Source of the DNA: an uncultured Paracoccaceae bacterium
Lineage (GTDB): Bacteria > Pseudomonadota > Alphaproteobacteria > Rhodobacterales > Rhodobacteraceae
NCBI GenBank assembly: GCA_947497065.1
Contig: CANMEQ010000003.1
Location: 248,001-312,000, forward strand
DNA: 64,000 bases
Reading direction: 5' to 3'
Below, piece by piece: positions 18,363-25,826 of this stretch (position 1 is its first letter; every line of letters begins with the position of its first letter). The notes beneath the pieces are model-generated. The model was not told the origin of the DNA, searched no databases, and saw only the letters and a list, made by a program, of their open reading frames with translations. A program made the position numbers and the translations under genes.

Positions 18363-19208
18363 GTGTATAAATTTTTCAAATTCACCGCCGCCGCCCTTGC
18401 CATTTCTACCGCAACCACAGCCCATGCATCCCCCCTGATTGCCCAACGGGGTGCAGATCTTCGTTTCGTAGAACACACATCAATTCCGACAGACGGGAAC
18501 AGCGGCGCCGTTATTTCACTGTGCCATCTCACTGATTCCTTGCGTGTTTTCTTCATTCCCGCCTACACCGTCACCAACGCCTATGCCCTGTCCAACAGTG
18601 GCTGTGCCGGGCAAATGTATAGCGATCTAAGCGGCGAACACCTGCAAGACCTTCAAGCCGCAGGCATGGTCAACACCACTCTTCCGGTCGAACCCAAAGC
18701 CACCATCGTGCAGCAGGTTTGGGGTCATGCATGGATGTTCATCCTGCCGCTGCTTCTGGCCTTCAAACTCGGCACATGGCTGAAAGCCCGATCCCAGAAA
18801 ACCAAACGCGCTACCCTGCCCGATGCACTGGTCATCCATTCATTGGTCGCCATGTCGCAGGTCGCCGTCGCCGACGGCCAGATCGATCAAACTGAAATCC
18901 AACATATCGCCCATATTCTAACGCGCCTCACCGGCCATGCCTACTCGACGGAACAGGTTGCGGATTTGCTGAACCGCCTTAATCCATCCGCCAGCGACCT
19001 CGCGCAGGTCGGGCAAGATTTGACGGAAAACGACCGTCAGATCGTGTTGGAAGCAGCTCTCAATATCGCTGTTGCAGACGGTGAAATTCAGCCAAGCGAG
19101 TATGAAGTGGTGTCTGCATTGGCCCAGCGGATGATGATCGGTGCCGATCAATTCCGCAGCGCATTGCGTCGGATTGCGGCCCATCTCCATGCGCCGCAAC
19201 CGATTTAA
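18363..19208 (+). CDS. Secretory/membrane protein with C-terminal TerB-like domain
   Basis: A 281-residue protein starting at GTG. The first 22 residues are a signal peptide (ending TTAHA). A soluble part with two Cys follows (HLTDS and GCAGQMYSDL), then a transmembrane segment near residues 120-138 (WMFILPLLLAFKLGTWL). The C-terminal half (about 155-275) is a TerB-like helical domain with paired acidic motifs VAVADGQIDQTE and IAVADGEIQPSE, typical of tellurite-resistance TerB folds. By topology the TerB domain is cytoplasmic. No ter operon is nearby, so tellurite resistance should not be inferred. It overlaps the convergent gntR end by 4 bases. Confidence 0.78.
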   Translation: MYKFFKFTAAALAISTATTAHASPLIAQRGADLRFVEHTSIPTDGNSGAVISLCHLTDSLRVFFIPAYTVTNAYALSNSGCAGQMYSDLSGEHLQDLQAAGMVNTTLPVEPKATIVQQVWGHAWMFILPLLLAFKLGTWLKARSQKTKRATLPDALVIHSLVAMSQVAVADGQIDQTEIQHIAHILTRLTGHAYSTEQVADLLNRLNPSASDLAQVGQDLTENDRQIVLEAALNIAVADGEIQPSEYEVVSALAQRMMIGADQFRSALRRIAAHLHAPQPI

Positions 19209-19855
19209 ACCTTAAGCATTCGCAGCCCCTGCGTGGCGTCAGACCGAACGGCCAGCTTCAGGCTGGCTTCATCCCCCGCCTTCAGGGCCGCTAAAATCAA
19301 TTTATGGGCGCGCGGCGTCTCTGTTCGGCGCAGCCGCCCATAAAGTTTGGACATCGTGGGGCCCATTTGCAGCCACACGGTTTCGGCCATGGCCAACATC
19401 GCAGGGGCTTGCGCACGCAGGTACAGCGTCCGGTGAAATTCGAGGTTCATTCGAATATACCCGGGCGCGTCTTGGCGCGCGATCACGCCCGCGATCCGGT
19501 TGTTGATTTCCTCCAACCGCTCGATCAACGCCATATGGGCCCGCGGCAAGGCACGCGCCGCCAATTCCGGCTCCAGAAGCGCTCGCAACGCGGCCAGTTC
19601 TTCGATCCGCTCGTTCGACAGCTCAGGCGTCGAAACCCGACCCGACGATGACAAAAACAGCGCCCCTTCCGCGACCAGCCGCCGCGCTGATTCGCGGGCT
19701 GGGGTCATCGAGACGCCAAATTCCTTGCCGATGCCCCGCAAGGTCAGCGCCTGCCCCGGATGAATTTCGCCATGCATGATGCGCGTCCGCAACGCGCGAT
19801 ACACGCGGTCGTGCGCCGCACCGGTCGGTTCGGTTGCTTTGGATTGAATCAACAT
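19205..19855 (-). CDS. GntR family transcriptional regulator, FCD type
   Basis: A 216-residue regulator. Residues about 15-75 are the GntR winged helix (VYRALRTRIMHGEIHPGQAL...IGKEFGVSMTPARESARRLVAEG). Residues about 85-210 form a helical FCD ligand domain with NLEFHRTLY near residue 136, holding the conserved metal-binding Asn/His region. FCD regulators sense carboxylic acids. A perfect ATGTGATCACAT palindrome lies 8 bases upstream of its start, and the same core occurs as pairs before sdhC and sucC. I infer an autoregulated regulator of TCA genes; the effector is unknown. Confidence 0.88.
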   Translation of the reverse strand: MLIQSKATEPTGAAHDRVYRALRTRIMHGEIHPGQALTLRGIGKEFGVSMTPARESARRLVAEGALFLSSSGRVSTPELSNERIEELAALRALLEPELAARALPRAHMALIERLEEINNRIAGVIARQDAPGYIRMNLEFHRTLYLRAQAPAMLAMAETVWLQMGPTMSKLYGRLRRTETPRAHKLILAALKAGDEASLKLAVRSDATQGLRMLKV

Positions 19856-19862
19856 GCCCGCT

Positions 19863-19874
19863 ATGTGATCACAT
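19863..19874. promoter_or_regulatory. GTGATCAC operator at the gntR start
   Basis: ATGTGATCACAT is a perfect 12-bp palindrome in the 31-base gap between the YgjP-like gene and gntR, ending 8 bases from the gntR ATG (both genes minus strand). It carries the 10-bp core found upstream of sucC and sdhC. It overlaps the expected ribosome-binding/early-transcript region, a place suited to autorepression. Confidence 0.72.
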
Positions 19875-19886
19875 CAGCCCGAGACG

Positions 19887-20576
19887 TCAATCGAAACGCA
19901 CACGGTGCAATGCATTCCCATGGCTGCGCAACCAGGCCCGGCAGGATTTGTGATCGGGAAACAAATCTTCAACAACGCCCCAAAACCGCGCGCTGTGGTC
20001 CATATGCTGGAGATGGGCAACCTCGTGGGCGGCGACATAGTCCAGCACCTTGGGCGGCGCCATAATCAAGCGCCAAGAGTACATCAGATCCCCCGCAGAA
20101 GAGCACGACCCCCACCGTGACCGCGTATCGCGCAGCGTAATACGTCCGTAAGACCGGCCTAAAACCTGAGAATACCGATCAGATGCCGCTGCCAAAGCAT
20201 CCCGCGCCTGTACTTTCATGAACGCTGCAACACATTTGCCCGTCCGTGCCGGGTCGGTCGGCACATGCAGGGCACCGTCCACCAGCCGCGCCCCTTTGAT
20301 GTCTGCCGGTCGCAGCGCAAGCGCCTCCCCGCGAAAGGGCACGGTGCCGCCCAAGGAAACCACCTGCTCTGGCGTGACATCTGCCAGATGTTTACGCAGC
20401 CAGTCTTCACGGTCGCGCAGAAACGCCATGCCTTCACGCTCTGGCACATGTGTTGGCAAAGTCAGGGTTGCGCGCCCGTCTAAACGCGAGATTCGCAGGC
20501 TCAGCCGGCGGGCCCGTGCGGACCTGCGCAGTTGAACTTCTACAGGGGGGTTGCCATCAAGGATCAAACAGCCCAT
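19887..20576 (-). CDS. YgjP-like (DUF45) metal-dependent hydrolase
   Basis: A 229-residue protein with the gluzincin motif HEVAHLQHMDHSARFW near residue 185 (HExxH plus a downstream His) and RDTRSRWGSCSSAGDLMYSWRLI near residue 148. These are the defining motifs of the YgjP/DUF45 family. The E. coli homologue has been reported as a UTP pyrophosphatase, and others are annotated SprT-like proteases; activity here is unassigned. AAAGGCGG lies upstream of ATG 20576. It is 31 bases upstream of gntR on the same strand. Confidence 0.85.
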   Translation of the reverse strand: MGCLILDGNPPVEVQLRRSARARRLSLRISRLDGRATLTLPTHVPEREGMAFLRDREDWLRKHLADVTPEQVVSLGGTVPFRGEALALRPADIKGARLVDGALHVPTDPARTGKCVAAFMKVQARDALAAASDRYSQVLGRSYGRITLRDTRSRWGSCSSAGDLMYSWRLIMAPPKVLDYVAAHEVAHLQHMDHSARFWGVVEDLFPDHKSCRAWLRSHGNALHRVRFD

Positions 20577-20680
20577 ATCCGCCTTTCATTATTCACGCGC
20601 CAATTCCTTTGACACTGTTATGGTCTTATGGCAATTGGCGACGATCCGGCCGCATGGCCGCGCTGTTAAAGGAAGATCAG

Positions 20681-21004
20681 ATGCCTAAGGAAGAGTGGGG
20701 AACAAAACGCGTTTGCCCGACCACCGGAAAGCGGTTCTACGATTTGAACGCTGACCCTATTGTTAGCCCTTATACAGGTGAAACCGTCACCGTCGACACG
20801 GGCAAAACCCGCACGATGGTTGCCGATGCTGAAGATGCGCAATCCAAGAAGATGGATGAGGTGTCTGAAGACGAAGATCTGGTACTGGACGACGATGATG
20901 AAGATGTCGATCTGGGCGATGATGTGTTGGACGATGACGACGATGATGATGATGTATCGCTCGACGAAATCGCCGACGTTGCAGCACCTGACGACGATTC
21001 CTAA
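20681..21004 (+). CDS. TIGR02300 family protein, acidic C-terminus
   Basis: A 107-residue protein starting MPKEEWGTKRVCPTTGKRFY. The N-terminal 35 residues (EWGTKRxCPxxGxRFYDLNADPIVSPYTGE) are the conserved TIGR02300 core, with a lone Cys. From about residue 58 on it is almost entirely Asp/Glu (runs of up to eight Asp). AAAGGAAGATCAG precedes the start. It is widespread in alphaproteobacteria and of unknown function; the acidic tail suggests binding to cations or to basic partners. Confidence 0.88.
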   Translation: MPKEEWGTKRVCPTTGKRFYDLNADPIVSPYTGETVTVDTGKTRTMVADAEDAQSKKMDEVSEDEDLVLDDDDEDVDLGDDVLDDDDDDDDVSLDEIADVAAPDDDS

Positions 21005-21132
21005 TTTTCGCATTTAATTTTTGGGTTCGGGCGAAAATCCCTCTTGATCTCGCCCGCCCCGCTGCGTAAGCAGCACCACGTTGCGCCTGCCGCTGTTGCG
21101 GCACACCAGAATTGGCGCACACCCTATGGTTT

Positions 21133-21208
21133 GGGGCATTAGCTCAGCTGGGAGAGCGCCTGCATGGCATGCAGGAGGTCAGCGGTTCGATCCCGCTATG
21201 CTCCACCA
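21133..21208 (+). tRNA. tRNA-Ala (anticodon GGC)
   Basis: A 76-nt cloverleaf: acceptor GGGGCAT pairs with ATGCTCC (one G-T pair), D-arm AGCTCAGCTGGGAGAGC, anticodon stem CCTGC/GCAGG with loop ATGGCAT giving anticodon GGC, T-arm GCGGTTCGATCCCGC, and an encoded 3' CCA. It reads GCC/GCU Ala codons. Confidence 0.97.
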
Positions 21209-21353
21209 AACCTTCTCTACCTTTGGAAATAGATTGCGCTCGTAGGCATGACTTAGGCGTGTCGAGGTGGTTTGCGATGTCGTCACGCGATGCGTCATAT
21301 CCCTGAAAGCCGAATTTTGCCGATCCCACGTTTTGCACTGGCTCACCCAGATA

Positions 21354-21368
21354 TGTTACCTTATAACA
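21354..21368. promoter_or_regulatory. Candidate Zur box upstream of zrgA-like operon
   Basis: TGTTACCTTATAACA, with flanks GATA on the left and AAAC on the right, is an imperfect palindrome of the ATGTTAN5TAACAT kind known for alphaproteobacterial Zur (zinc-dependent repressor) sites. It ends 77 bases before the start of the ZrgA-like gene, in the expected promoter region. The match is by eye. Confidence 0.55.
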
Positions 21369-21445
21369 AAACAAGATCACCAGCACGCGCCGACAGCGAC
21401 CTCGGCCCATGCAAAACACGGCCTATTTGTCTTACCGGAGGTGTT

Positions 21446-22039
21446 ATGAAACACACGTTGTCTATCCTCGCCCTTATATCTGCCTGCCCTGCCTTGGCCC
21501 AAGAGACGCGCCAGCTGGACGCCCATGAACACGGCGTCGGCACGCTCAATATTGCGATTGATGGTCCCGCGATTGCGATGGAATTCCACGCGCCCGGCGC
21601 AGACATTGTCGGTTTCGAATACGCCGCGACCCGCGACGAAGATATCGCAGCGATCGAGGACGCGCTGGAGACGCTGGAAGCCCCATTGGATCTGTTCGCT
21701 TTATCGACAGGCGCCAACTGTCTTTTGACACAGGCACATGCCGTGCTGAACGACGGCGACGATCATGATGACCATGATGACCATGATGACCATGATGACC
21801 ATGATGACCATGATGACCATGATGACCATGATGACCATGCCCACGAAGAAGGCCATACCGAATTTCATGCAGAATACGCGCTTGCATGCGATAGCCCTGT
21901 GTCGTTGACTGCGATCACATTCACCTATTTTGAGGTGTTTCCAAACGCCCAAGAGGTGGAGGTTCAAATGATCACAGCTGCCGGTGCCCAAGCTTACGAC
22001 GTTGTTCGGGACGATCCGGTTCTCGTGCTCGAACCTTAA
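21446..22039 (+). CDS. zrgA: ZrgA-like (DUF2796) periplasmic zinc-binding protein
   Basis: A 197-residue protein starting MKHTLSILALISACPALAQE, a signal peptide. The mature protein begins with the DUF2796 signature QLDAHEHGVGTLNIAIDG. It then has a tract of repeated His-Asp-Asp (residues about 105-131) followed by HAHEEGHTEFHAEY, rich in metal ligands. Family members in Vibrio were described as part of a zinc uptake system (ZrgABCDE). A strong GGAGGTGTT ribosome site and an upstream Zur-like palindrome fit zinc uptake. It is followed by an ABC ATPase and permease in the same operon. Confidence 0.82.
   Translation: MKHTLSILALISACPALAQETRQLDAHEHGVGTLNIAIDGPAIAMEFHAPGADIVGFEYAATRDEDIAAIEDALETLEAPLDLFALSTGANCLLTQAHAVLNDGDDHDDHDDHDDHDDHDDHDDHDDHDDHAHEEGHTEFHAEYALACDSPVSLTAITFTYFEVFPNAQEVEVQMITAAGAQAYDVVRDDPVLVLEP
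21767..21838 (+). repeat. Eight tandem 9-bp repeats in the zrgA-like gene
   Basis: Eight exact copies of GATGACCAT follow one degenerate copy (GACGATCAT at 21758-21766). The period is 9, so copy changes keep frame and only lengthen or shorten the (Asp-Asp-His) metal-binding tract. The perfect identity of the copies suggests recent slippage and a variable locus. Confidence 0.95.
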
Positions 22040-22045
22040 ATCCCC

Positions 22046-22741
22046 GTGACTGACCCCGTTCTTCACCTCTCCGATATTGCCTATCGCTGGCCGGGGCGCG
22101 CTGGATTTGCGCTATCCCTGCCAGAGCTTTCCGTCGCCAAAGGCGAAACGGTTTTGCTGTTGGGGGAAAGCGGATCGGGGAAATCAACGTTGCTGTCCCT
22201 GATTTGCGGTACCGTCACGCCCGACAGCGGCGCGGTGACGGTTGCAGGCACCCAGATGACCGCGTTGTCAGCCAGCAAACGCGACCGCTTTCGCGCAGAG
22301 CATATTGGCGTCATTTTTCAGCAGTTCAATTTGCTGCCCTTTGGCACCGTTACGGACAACATTGTGTTGCCCCTAAAGTTCGCACCCAAACGGCGCAAAC
22401 GGGTGCAATCCCCATTGCGCGAGGCGGCGCAACTGTGCGCGGCACTGGGCTTACCGGACAGTATTCACACCGCCAAAGCCAACACCCTAAGCGTTGGGCA
22501 GCAACAAAGGGTCGCCGTTGCCCGCGCGCTCATCGGGCATCCGCCTGTGATTATCGCGGATGAGCCGACTTCGGCATTGGACGCTGGCGCACAGACGTCA
22601 TTCCTAGACCTTTTGTTCGCGCAAACCGCCGCGCATGACACGTCGTTGGTGATGGTCAGCCACGACCCCCGCCTAGGCGCGCGGTTCGACCGGGTGATTG
22701 AGATGCAAGACATCGTCAACGTGAACAGGACCGCCCCATGA
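22046..22741 (+). CDS. ABC transporter ATP-binding protein (MacB/LolD type), zrg operon
   Basis: A 231-residue ATPase with a GTG start 6 bases after the zrgA-like stop. Walker A is LLGESGSGKSTLLSL near residue 38, Q-loop FQQFNLLP near 91, signature LSVGQQQRVAVARAL near 150, and Walker B VIIADEPTSALDAG near 170. It resembles the LolD/MacB/FtsE subfamily, which works with FtsX-like permeases rather than canonical importers. It overlaps the permease by 4 bases (ATGA). In the Zrg-type system it would energise zinc acquisition together with the DUF2796 protein; the direction of transport is not evident from sequence. Confidence 0.85.
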   Translation: MTDPVLHLSDIAYRWPGRAGFALSLPELSVAKGETVLLLGESGSGKSTLLSLICGTVTPDSGAVTVAGTQMTALSASKRDRFRAEHIGVIFQQFNLLPFGTVTDNIVLPLKFAPKRRKRVQSPLREAAQLCAALGLPDSIHTAKANTLSVGQQQRVAVARALIGHPPVIIADEPTSALDAGAQTSFLDLLFAQTAAHDTSLVMVSHDPRLGARFDRVIEMQDIVNVNRTAP

Positions 22742-23988
22742 TTCTGCGTCTCGCCTTTGCCAGCCTTTGGGCCCGCGTTCTGACCGTAGGCATGACCATT
22801 TTGGCCATCGCCCTCTCGGTCGCGTTGTTTTTGGGCGTCGAAAAGGTGCGTACAGGGGCGAAAGCCAGCTTTGCTGACACGATTTCCGGAACCGACCTGA
22901 TTGTTGGCGCGCGGTCCGGCTCTGTGCAGTTGTTGCTGTATTCTGTGTTCCGGATCGGCAATGCGACAAACAATGTGTCGTGGGAAAGCTATCAAGAGAT
23001 CGCCGCCCGCCCAGACGTGGATTGGATCGTGCCAATCTCGCTGGGTGACAGCCACCGCCAGTTCCGCGTGATGGGAACGACGACCGCGTTTTTTGAGCAT
23101 TACAAATACCGCCAAGGCCGCGCGTTACAAACGGCCCAAGGCACCATCATGGATGACCTGTTTGATGCGGTAATCGGGGCCGATGTGGCCGCGACGTTGG
23201 GCTATTCCGTCGACGATCCAATCGTGGTCGCCCACGGCCTTGCGTCCTTTGCAGAACACAAAGATCAGCCGTTTCGCGTGGCGGGCGTGTTGGAAAAAAC
23301 GGGCACGCCTGTGGATCGCACCGTGATCGTCAGCATGGAAGCAATCGAGGCTATTCACGTCGACTGGCGTGGTGGGGCGCAGGTGCCAGGGCAATCCACG
23401 CCCATTGAGGAAATACGTCAGATGGACCTGACGCCCAAAGCCGTCACAGCCGCCTTGATCGGTGTTGAAAGCCCGCTGCAAACCTTTTCCCTGCAACGCG
23501 CCATCAATGAATACCGCGCAGAACCCCTGCTGGCGGTGCTGCCGGGCGTCGCCCTACAAGAGCTATGGGCCATCGTGGGCATTGCCGAGACAGCCCTGCT
23601 TGCGGTGTCTGGCATGGTTGTCGTGACCGCGTTGATTGGGCTGATGGCCACCATCTTTTCCAGCCTCAACGAACGACGGCGCGAAATGGCGATTTTTCGG
23701 GCGATGGGCGCGAGACCCGGCTTTATCCTGTCGATGCTGGTCCTTGAGGCGATGATCACCGCAGCCCTTGGGGCAATTCTGGGGCTGGCGATTTTGTATG
23801 TGGGGCTGGTTGTGCTGCAGCCGCTTCTCGACAGTGCCTTTGGCCTCTGGCTGCCGATTGACGCGCCGACCCTGCGGGAACTGTGGGTGATTTTAAGTGT
23901 GATCGCTGCTGGCGCAATTGTGAGCCTTATCCCTGCATTGCGTGCTTACAGAATGTCGGTCGCTGATGGTATGATGGTGCGAACCTAG
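22738..23988 (+). CDS. FtsX/MacB-like ABC permease, zrg operon
   Basis: A 416-residue permease with the FtsX-family layout. There is one N-terminal transmembrane helix (residues about 12-34), a large periplasmic MacB-like core (about 40-270), then three helices near 280-300, 330-360 and 375-400. SLNERRREMAIFRAMGARPGFILSMLVLE near residue 305 is the typical cytoplasmic loop of the family. It is coupled to the ATPase by ATGA overlap. It probably acts as a mechanotransmission-type ABC partner for the zinc-binding periplasmic protein. Confidence 0.86.
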   Translation: MILRLAFASLWARVLTVGMTILAIALSVALFLGVEKVRTGAKASFADTISGTDLIVGARSGSVQLLLYSVFRIGNATNNVSWESYQEIAARPDVDWIVPISLGDSHRQFRVMGTTTAFFEHYKYRQGRALQTAQGTIMDDLFDAVIGADVAATLGYSVDDPIVVAHGLASFAEHKDQPFRVAGVLEKTGTPVDRTVIVSMEAIEAIHVDWRGGAQVPGQSTPIEEIRQMDLTPKAVTAALIGVESPLQTFSLQRAINEYRAEPLLAVLPGVALQELWAIVGIAETALLAVSGMVVVTALIGLMATIFSSLNERRREMAIFRAMGARPGFILSMLVLEAMITAALGAILGLAILYVGLVVLQPLLDSAFGLWLPIDAPTLRELWVILSVIAAGAIVSLIPALRAYRMSVADGMMVRT

Positions 23989-24010
23989 ACTACGGGACAC
24001 GGAGACGCTC

Positions 24011-24511
24011 ATGCTGAATCGCAGATCAACACTTGCCCTTTTGTCCGCCGCACTCGCCACGCCGCGAGCGGCATTTGCCGCGGCAGCCCAAGAAATCATG
24101 TGGGAGGATCTGATCCCCCCCGGTGTGCGCTACGCTGAAATCATCGGCGAAGGAGAGATCGATCTGGTCAACGATACGTGGAACCCGATCTATGATGAAA
24201 ACGCCACCAAGCTTAACGCGGCCCTGGATGGGGCCTACATCAAGATGCCCGGCTTCATCATCCCGTTTGAGATCAGCGCGGCGGGCGTAACCAATTTTAT
24301 GCTGGTGCCCTACATGGGGGCCTGCATCCACACCCCACCGCCCCCCGCCAACCAATTGGTGATGGTGGATTCAGCCCAACCTTGGCCGGGCGATCAGTTG
24401 TGGGATGCAGTCTGGGTGACGGGGCGCATGCGCACGCAATTGCAATCCACGGACCTAGGGCAAACCGGATACGCGATTGATGCGGATGAGATGGAAATCT
24501 ACGTCTGGTAA
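24011..24511 (+). CDS. DUF3299 secreted protein, zrg operon
   Basis: A 166-residue protein starting MLNRRSTLALLSAALATPRA, a signal peptide with a Tat-like RR. The mature part has the DUF3299 core: MWEDLIPPG, GAYIKMPGFIIPFE near residue 75, and LVPYMGACIHTPPPPANQ near residue 98 with a Cys-Ile-His motif that could ligate metal. It recurs with ZrgA/ABC/FtsX clusters, in agreement with the metal theme. It begins 22 bases after the permease; GGAGACGCTC is just upstream. Confidence 0.82.
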   Translation: MLNRRSTLALLSAALATPRAAFAAAAQEIMWEDLIPPGVRYAEIIGEGEIDLVNDTWNPIYDENATKLNAALDGAYIKMPGFIIPFEISAAGVTNFMLVPYMGACIHTPPPPANQLVMVDSAQPWPGDQLWDAVWVTGRMRTQLQSTDLGQTGYAIDADEMEIYVW

Positions 24512-24589
24512 AAGTGAGCCGATCCGGAAGCGGGTGAATTTGCGCGCCTAGGCTGTGTAGCATCGTGAAAATAGACCTATAAGTAGAGA

Positions 24590-24612
24590 TTTGCGCGCTA
24601 TGATAGCGCAAA
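24590..24612. promoter_or_regulatory. TTTGCGC...GCGCAAA inverted repeat before the TRAP operon
   Basis: TTTGCGC at 24590-24596 and GCGCAAA at 24606-24612 are exact inverted repeats; the inner GCGCTA-TGA-TAGCGC can also pair. It lies 120 bases upstream of dctP. No T-run follows, so an operator is as likely as a terminator of the zrg operon. Confidence 0.4.
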
Positions 24613-24663
24613 CAGCACCCTTCCAGTCACCGAATCAAGTTGACTGGTCAGCTTTCATGGCAC

Positions 24664-24681
24664 ACTAGTATACAAGTATAC
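24664..24681. promoter_or_regulatory. Tandem GTATAC motif upstream of dctP
   Basis: ACTAGTATACAAGTATAC contains two GTATAC palindromes 8 bp apart, 51 bases before the dctP start. GTATAC-centred palindromes are common targets of FCD-type GntR regulators of TRAP transporters. ACTAGTATACA occurs identically at 5457-5467. Confidence 0.5.
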
Positions 24682-24731
24682 AGTTTTACCCTTGGTAAAG
24701 TTGTGTCTTGGAGGAGGACAGGGAGGAAAAA

Positions 24732-25727
24732 ATGTCTATCTTTACAACCGCTAAATTCATGGCGATCGCCGCCACAACTGCAGCCACATTGGCTGCCGTA
24801 CCTGCAACAGCACAAGACGTCACATTGCGTGGCGCTAGCATGTTCGACGAAGATCACGCCTTCACAAAAACCATGCGTGAATTTGAACGTCTCGTTGGCG
24901 AATATTCCAGCGATGCCGTCGAATTCGACCTGCGCCTGAACGGCGAATTGGGCGTTGAAGCTGACTACGTCACCTTCTTGAACCAAGGTGTTGCTGTTGA
25001 TTACACAATCATGGCGCCATCCAACATGGCGACATTCGCGGAATCCATTCCTTTGATGGACATGCCGTTCTTGTTCCGCGATCTGGATCACTGGAACGCT
25101 GTTTTGGGCTCCGACGCTTTCGCGCCGCTCGAGGCTGAATTGCTCGACTCCGCTGACATCAAAATCATCGGCTACACCGGTGGTGGTGTGCGCAACCTCG
25201 TGTCCAGCGCGCCAATTACAAACCTTGATGAGCTGGCCGGTCACCGCATGCGCGTGATGGGTGCCCCTATTCAGGCACAAATCTTCCAAGCGCTGACAGC
25301 TGCACCTTCTGCGATTGCGTACAACGAAGTGTACAACGCGATCCAAACCGGCGTTATCGCTGGTTTTGAAAACGAAGCAGCGTCTATCCAGAACCTGAAG
25401 TTCTACGAGGTCGCCCCACACGTGACGCTGACACAGCACACAATCACTGTGCGTCCGATCGTGATGTCCGGCACAGCCTACCGTGCGCTGACACCTGAAA
25501 TGCAAGCCATCGTTGAGCGTGCAGGCGCAGAAGCTGGTGCCTTCGGTCGTGCGCTGGAATCCGGCGAAGACGGTATCAAGCTGCAGCAAATGGTGGATGC
25601 AGGCCAAGTGATCGTATCCGAATTCGAAGGCCGTGATGCATTGCTGGAAATGGTTCTGCCGGTTCAGGATGCTTACGCAGCCGAATTGGGCGCGACCGAA
25701 TTGCTGGAAGCCGTTCGCGGAATGTAA
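24732..25727 (+). CDS. dctP: TRAP transporter substrate-binding protein, DctP family
   Basis: A 331-residue periplasmic protein with a signal peptide cleaved near ATAQD (residue 28). DctP landmarks: ASMFDEDHAFTKTMREFERLVGEYS at the mature N-terminus, the ligand-binding region with Arg in ELAGHRMRVMGAPIQAQIFQAL near residue 172, and NAIQTGVIAGFENEAASIQNLKFYEVAPHVTLTQH near 205. GGGAGGAAAAA precedes ATG 24732. It delivers a carboxylate or other organic acid to DctQM. The substrate is not resolvable here, as no catabolic gene sits beside the operon. Confidence 0.92.
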   Translation: MSIFTTAKFMAIAATTAATLAAVPATAQDVTLRGASMFDEDHAFTKTMREFERLVGEYSSDAVEFDLRLNGELGVEADYVTFLNQGVAVDYTIMAPSNMATFAESIPLMDMPFLFRDLDHWNAVLGSDAFAPLEAELLDSADIKIIGYTGGGVRNLVSSAPITNLDELAGHRMRVMGAPIQAQIFQALTAAPSAIAYNEVYNAIQTGVIAGFENEAASIQNLKFYEVAPHVTLTQHTITVRPIVMSGTAYRALTPEMQAIVERAGAEAGAFGRALESGEDGIKLQQMVDAGQVIVSEFEGRDALLEMVLPVQDAYAAELGATELLEAVRGM

Positions 25728-25826
25728 GCAAACCATTGTGATGGGCGTCTTCGAAAGTTGAGGCCCATTTCAGTCCGACGGCGTTGCCCCCAAAGCAACG
25801 CCGTCCTTAATAATAGGTATCCCTTC

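Noticed and set aside
18363-19208. Tellurite resistance function
   Set aside because: Only a TerB-like fold is seen; no terZACD genes are nearby and the architecture is different.
20876-21000. Acidic repeat region in the TIGR02300 gene as a variable tandem repeat
   Set aside because: The GAT/GAC codon run is irregular and matches the acidic tail known in this family; no fixed-period repeat is present.
21758-21838. CRISPR-like array
   Set aside because: The 9-bp units are contiguous without spacers and lie in frame inside a coding sequence.
21133-24511. Integration of a genomic island at tRNA-Ala
   Set aside because: I found no integrase and no repeat of the tRNA 3' end downstream; the following genes have normal composition.
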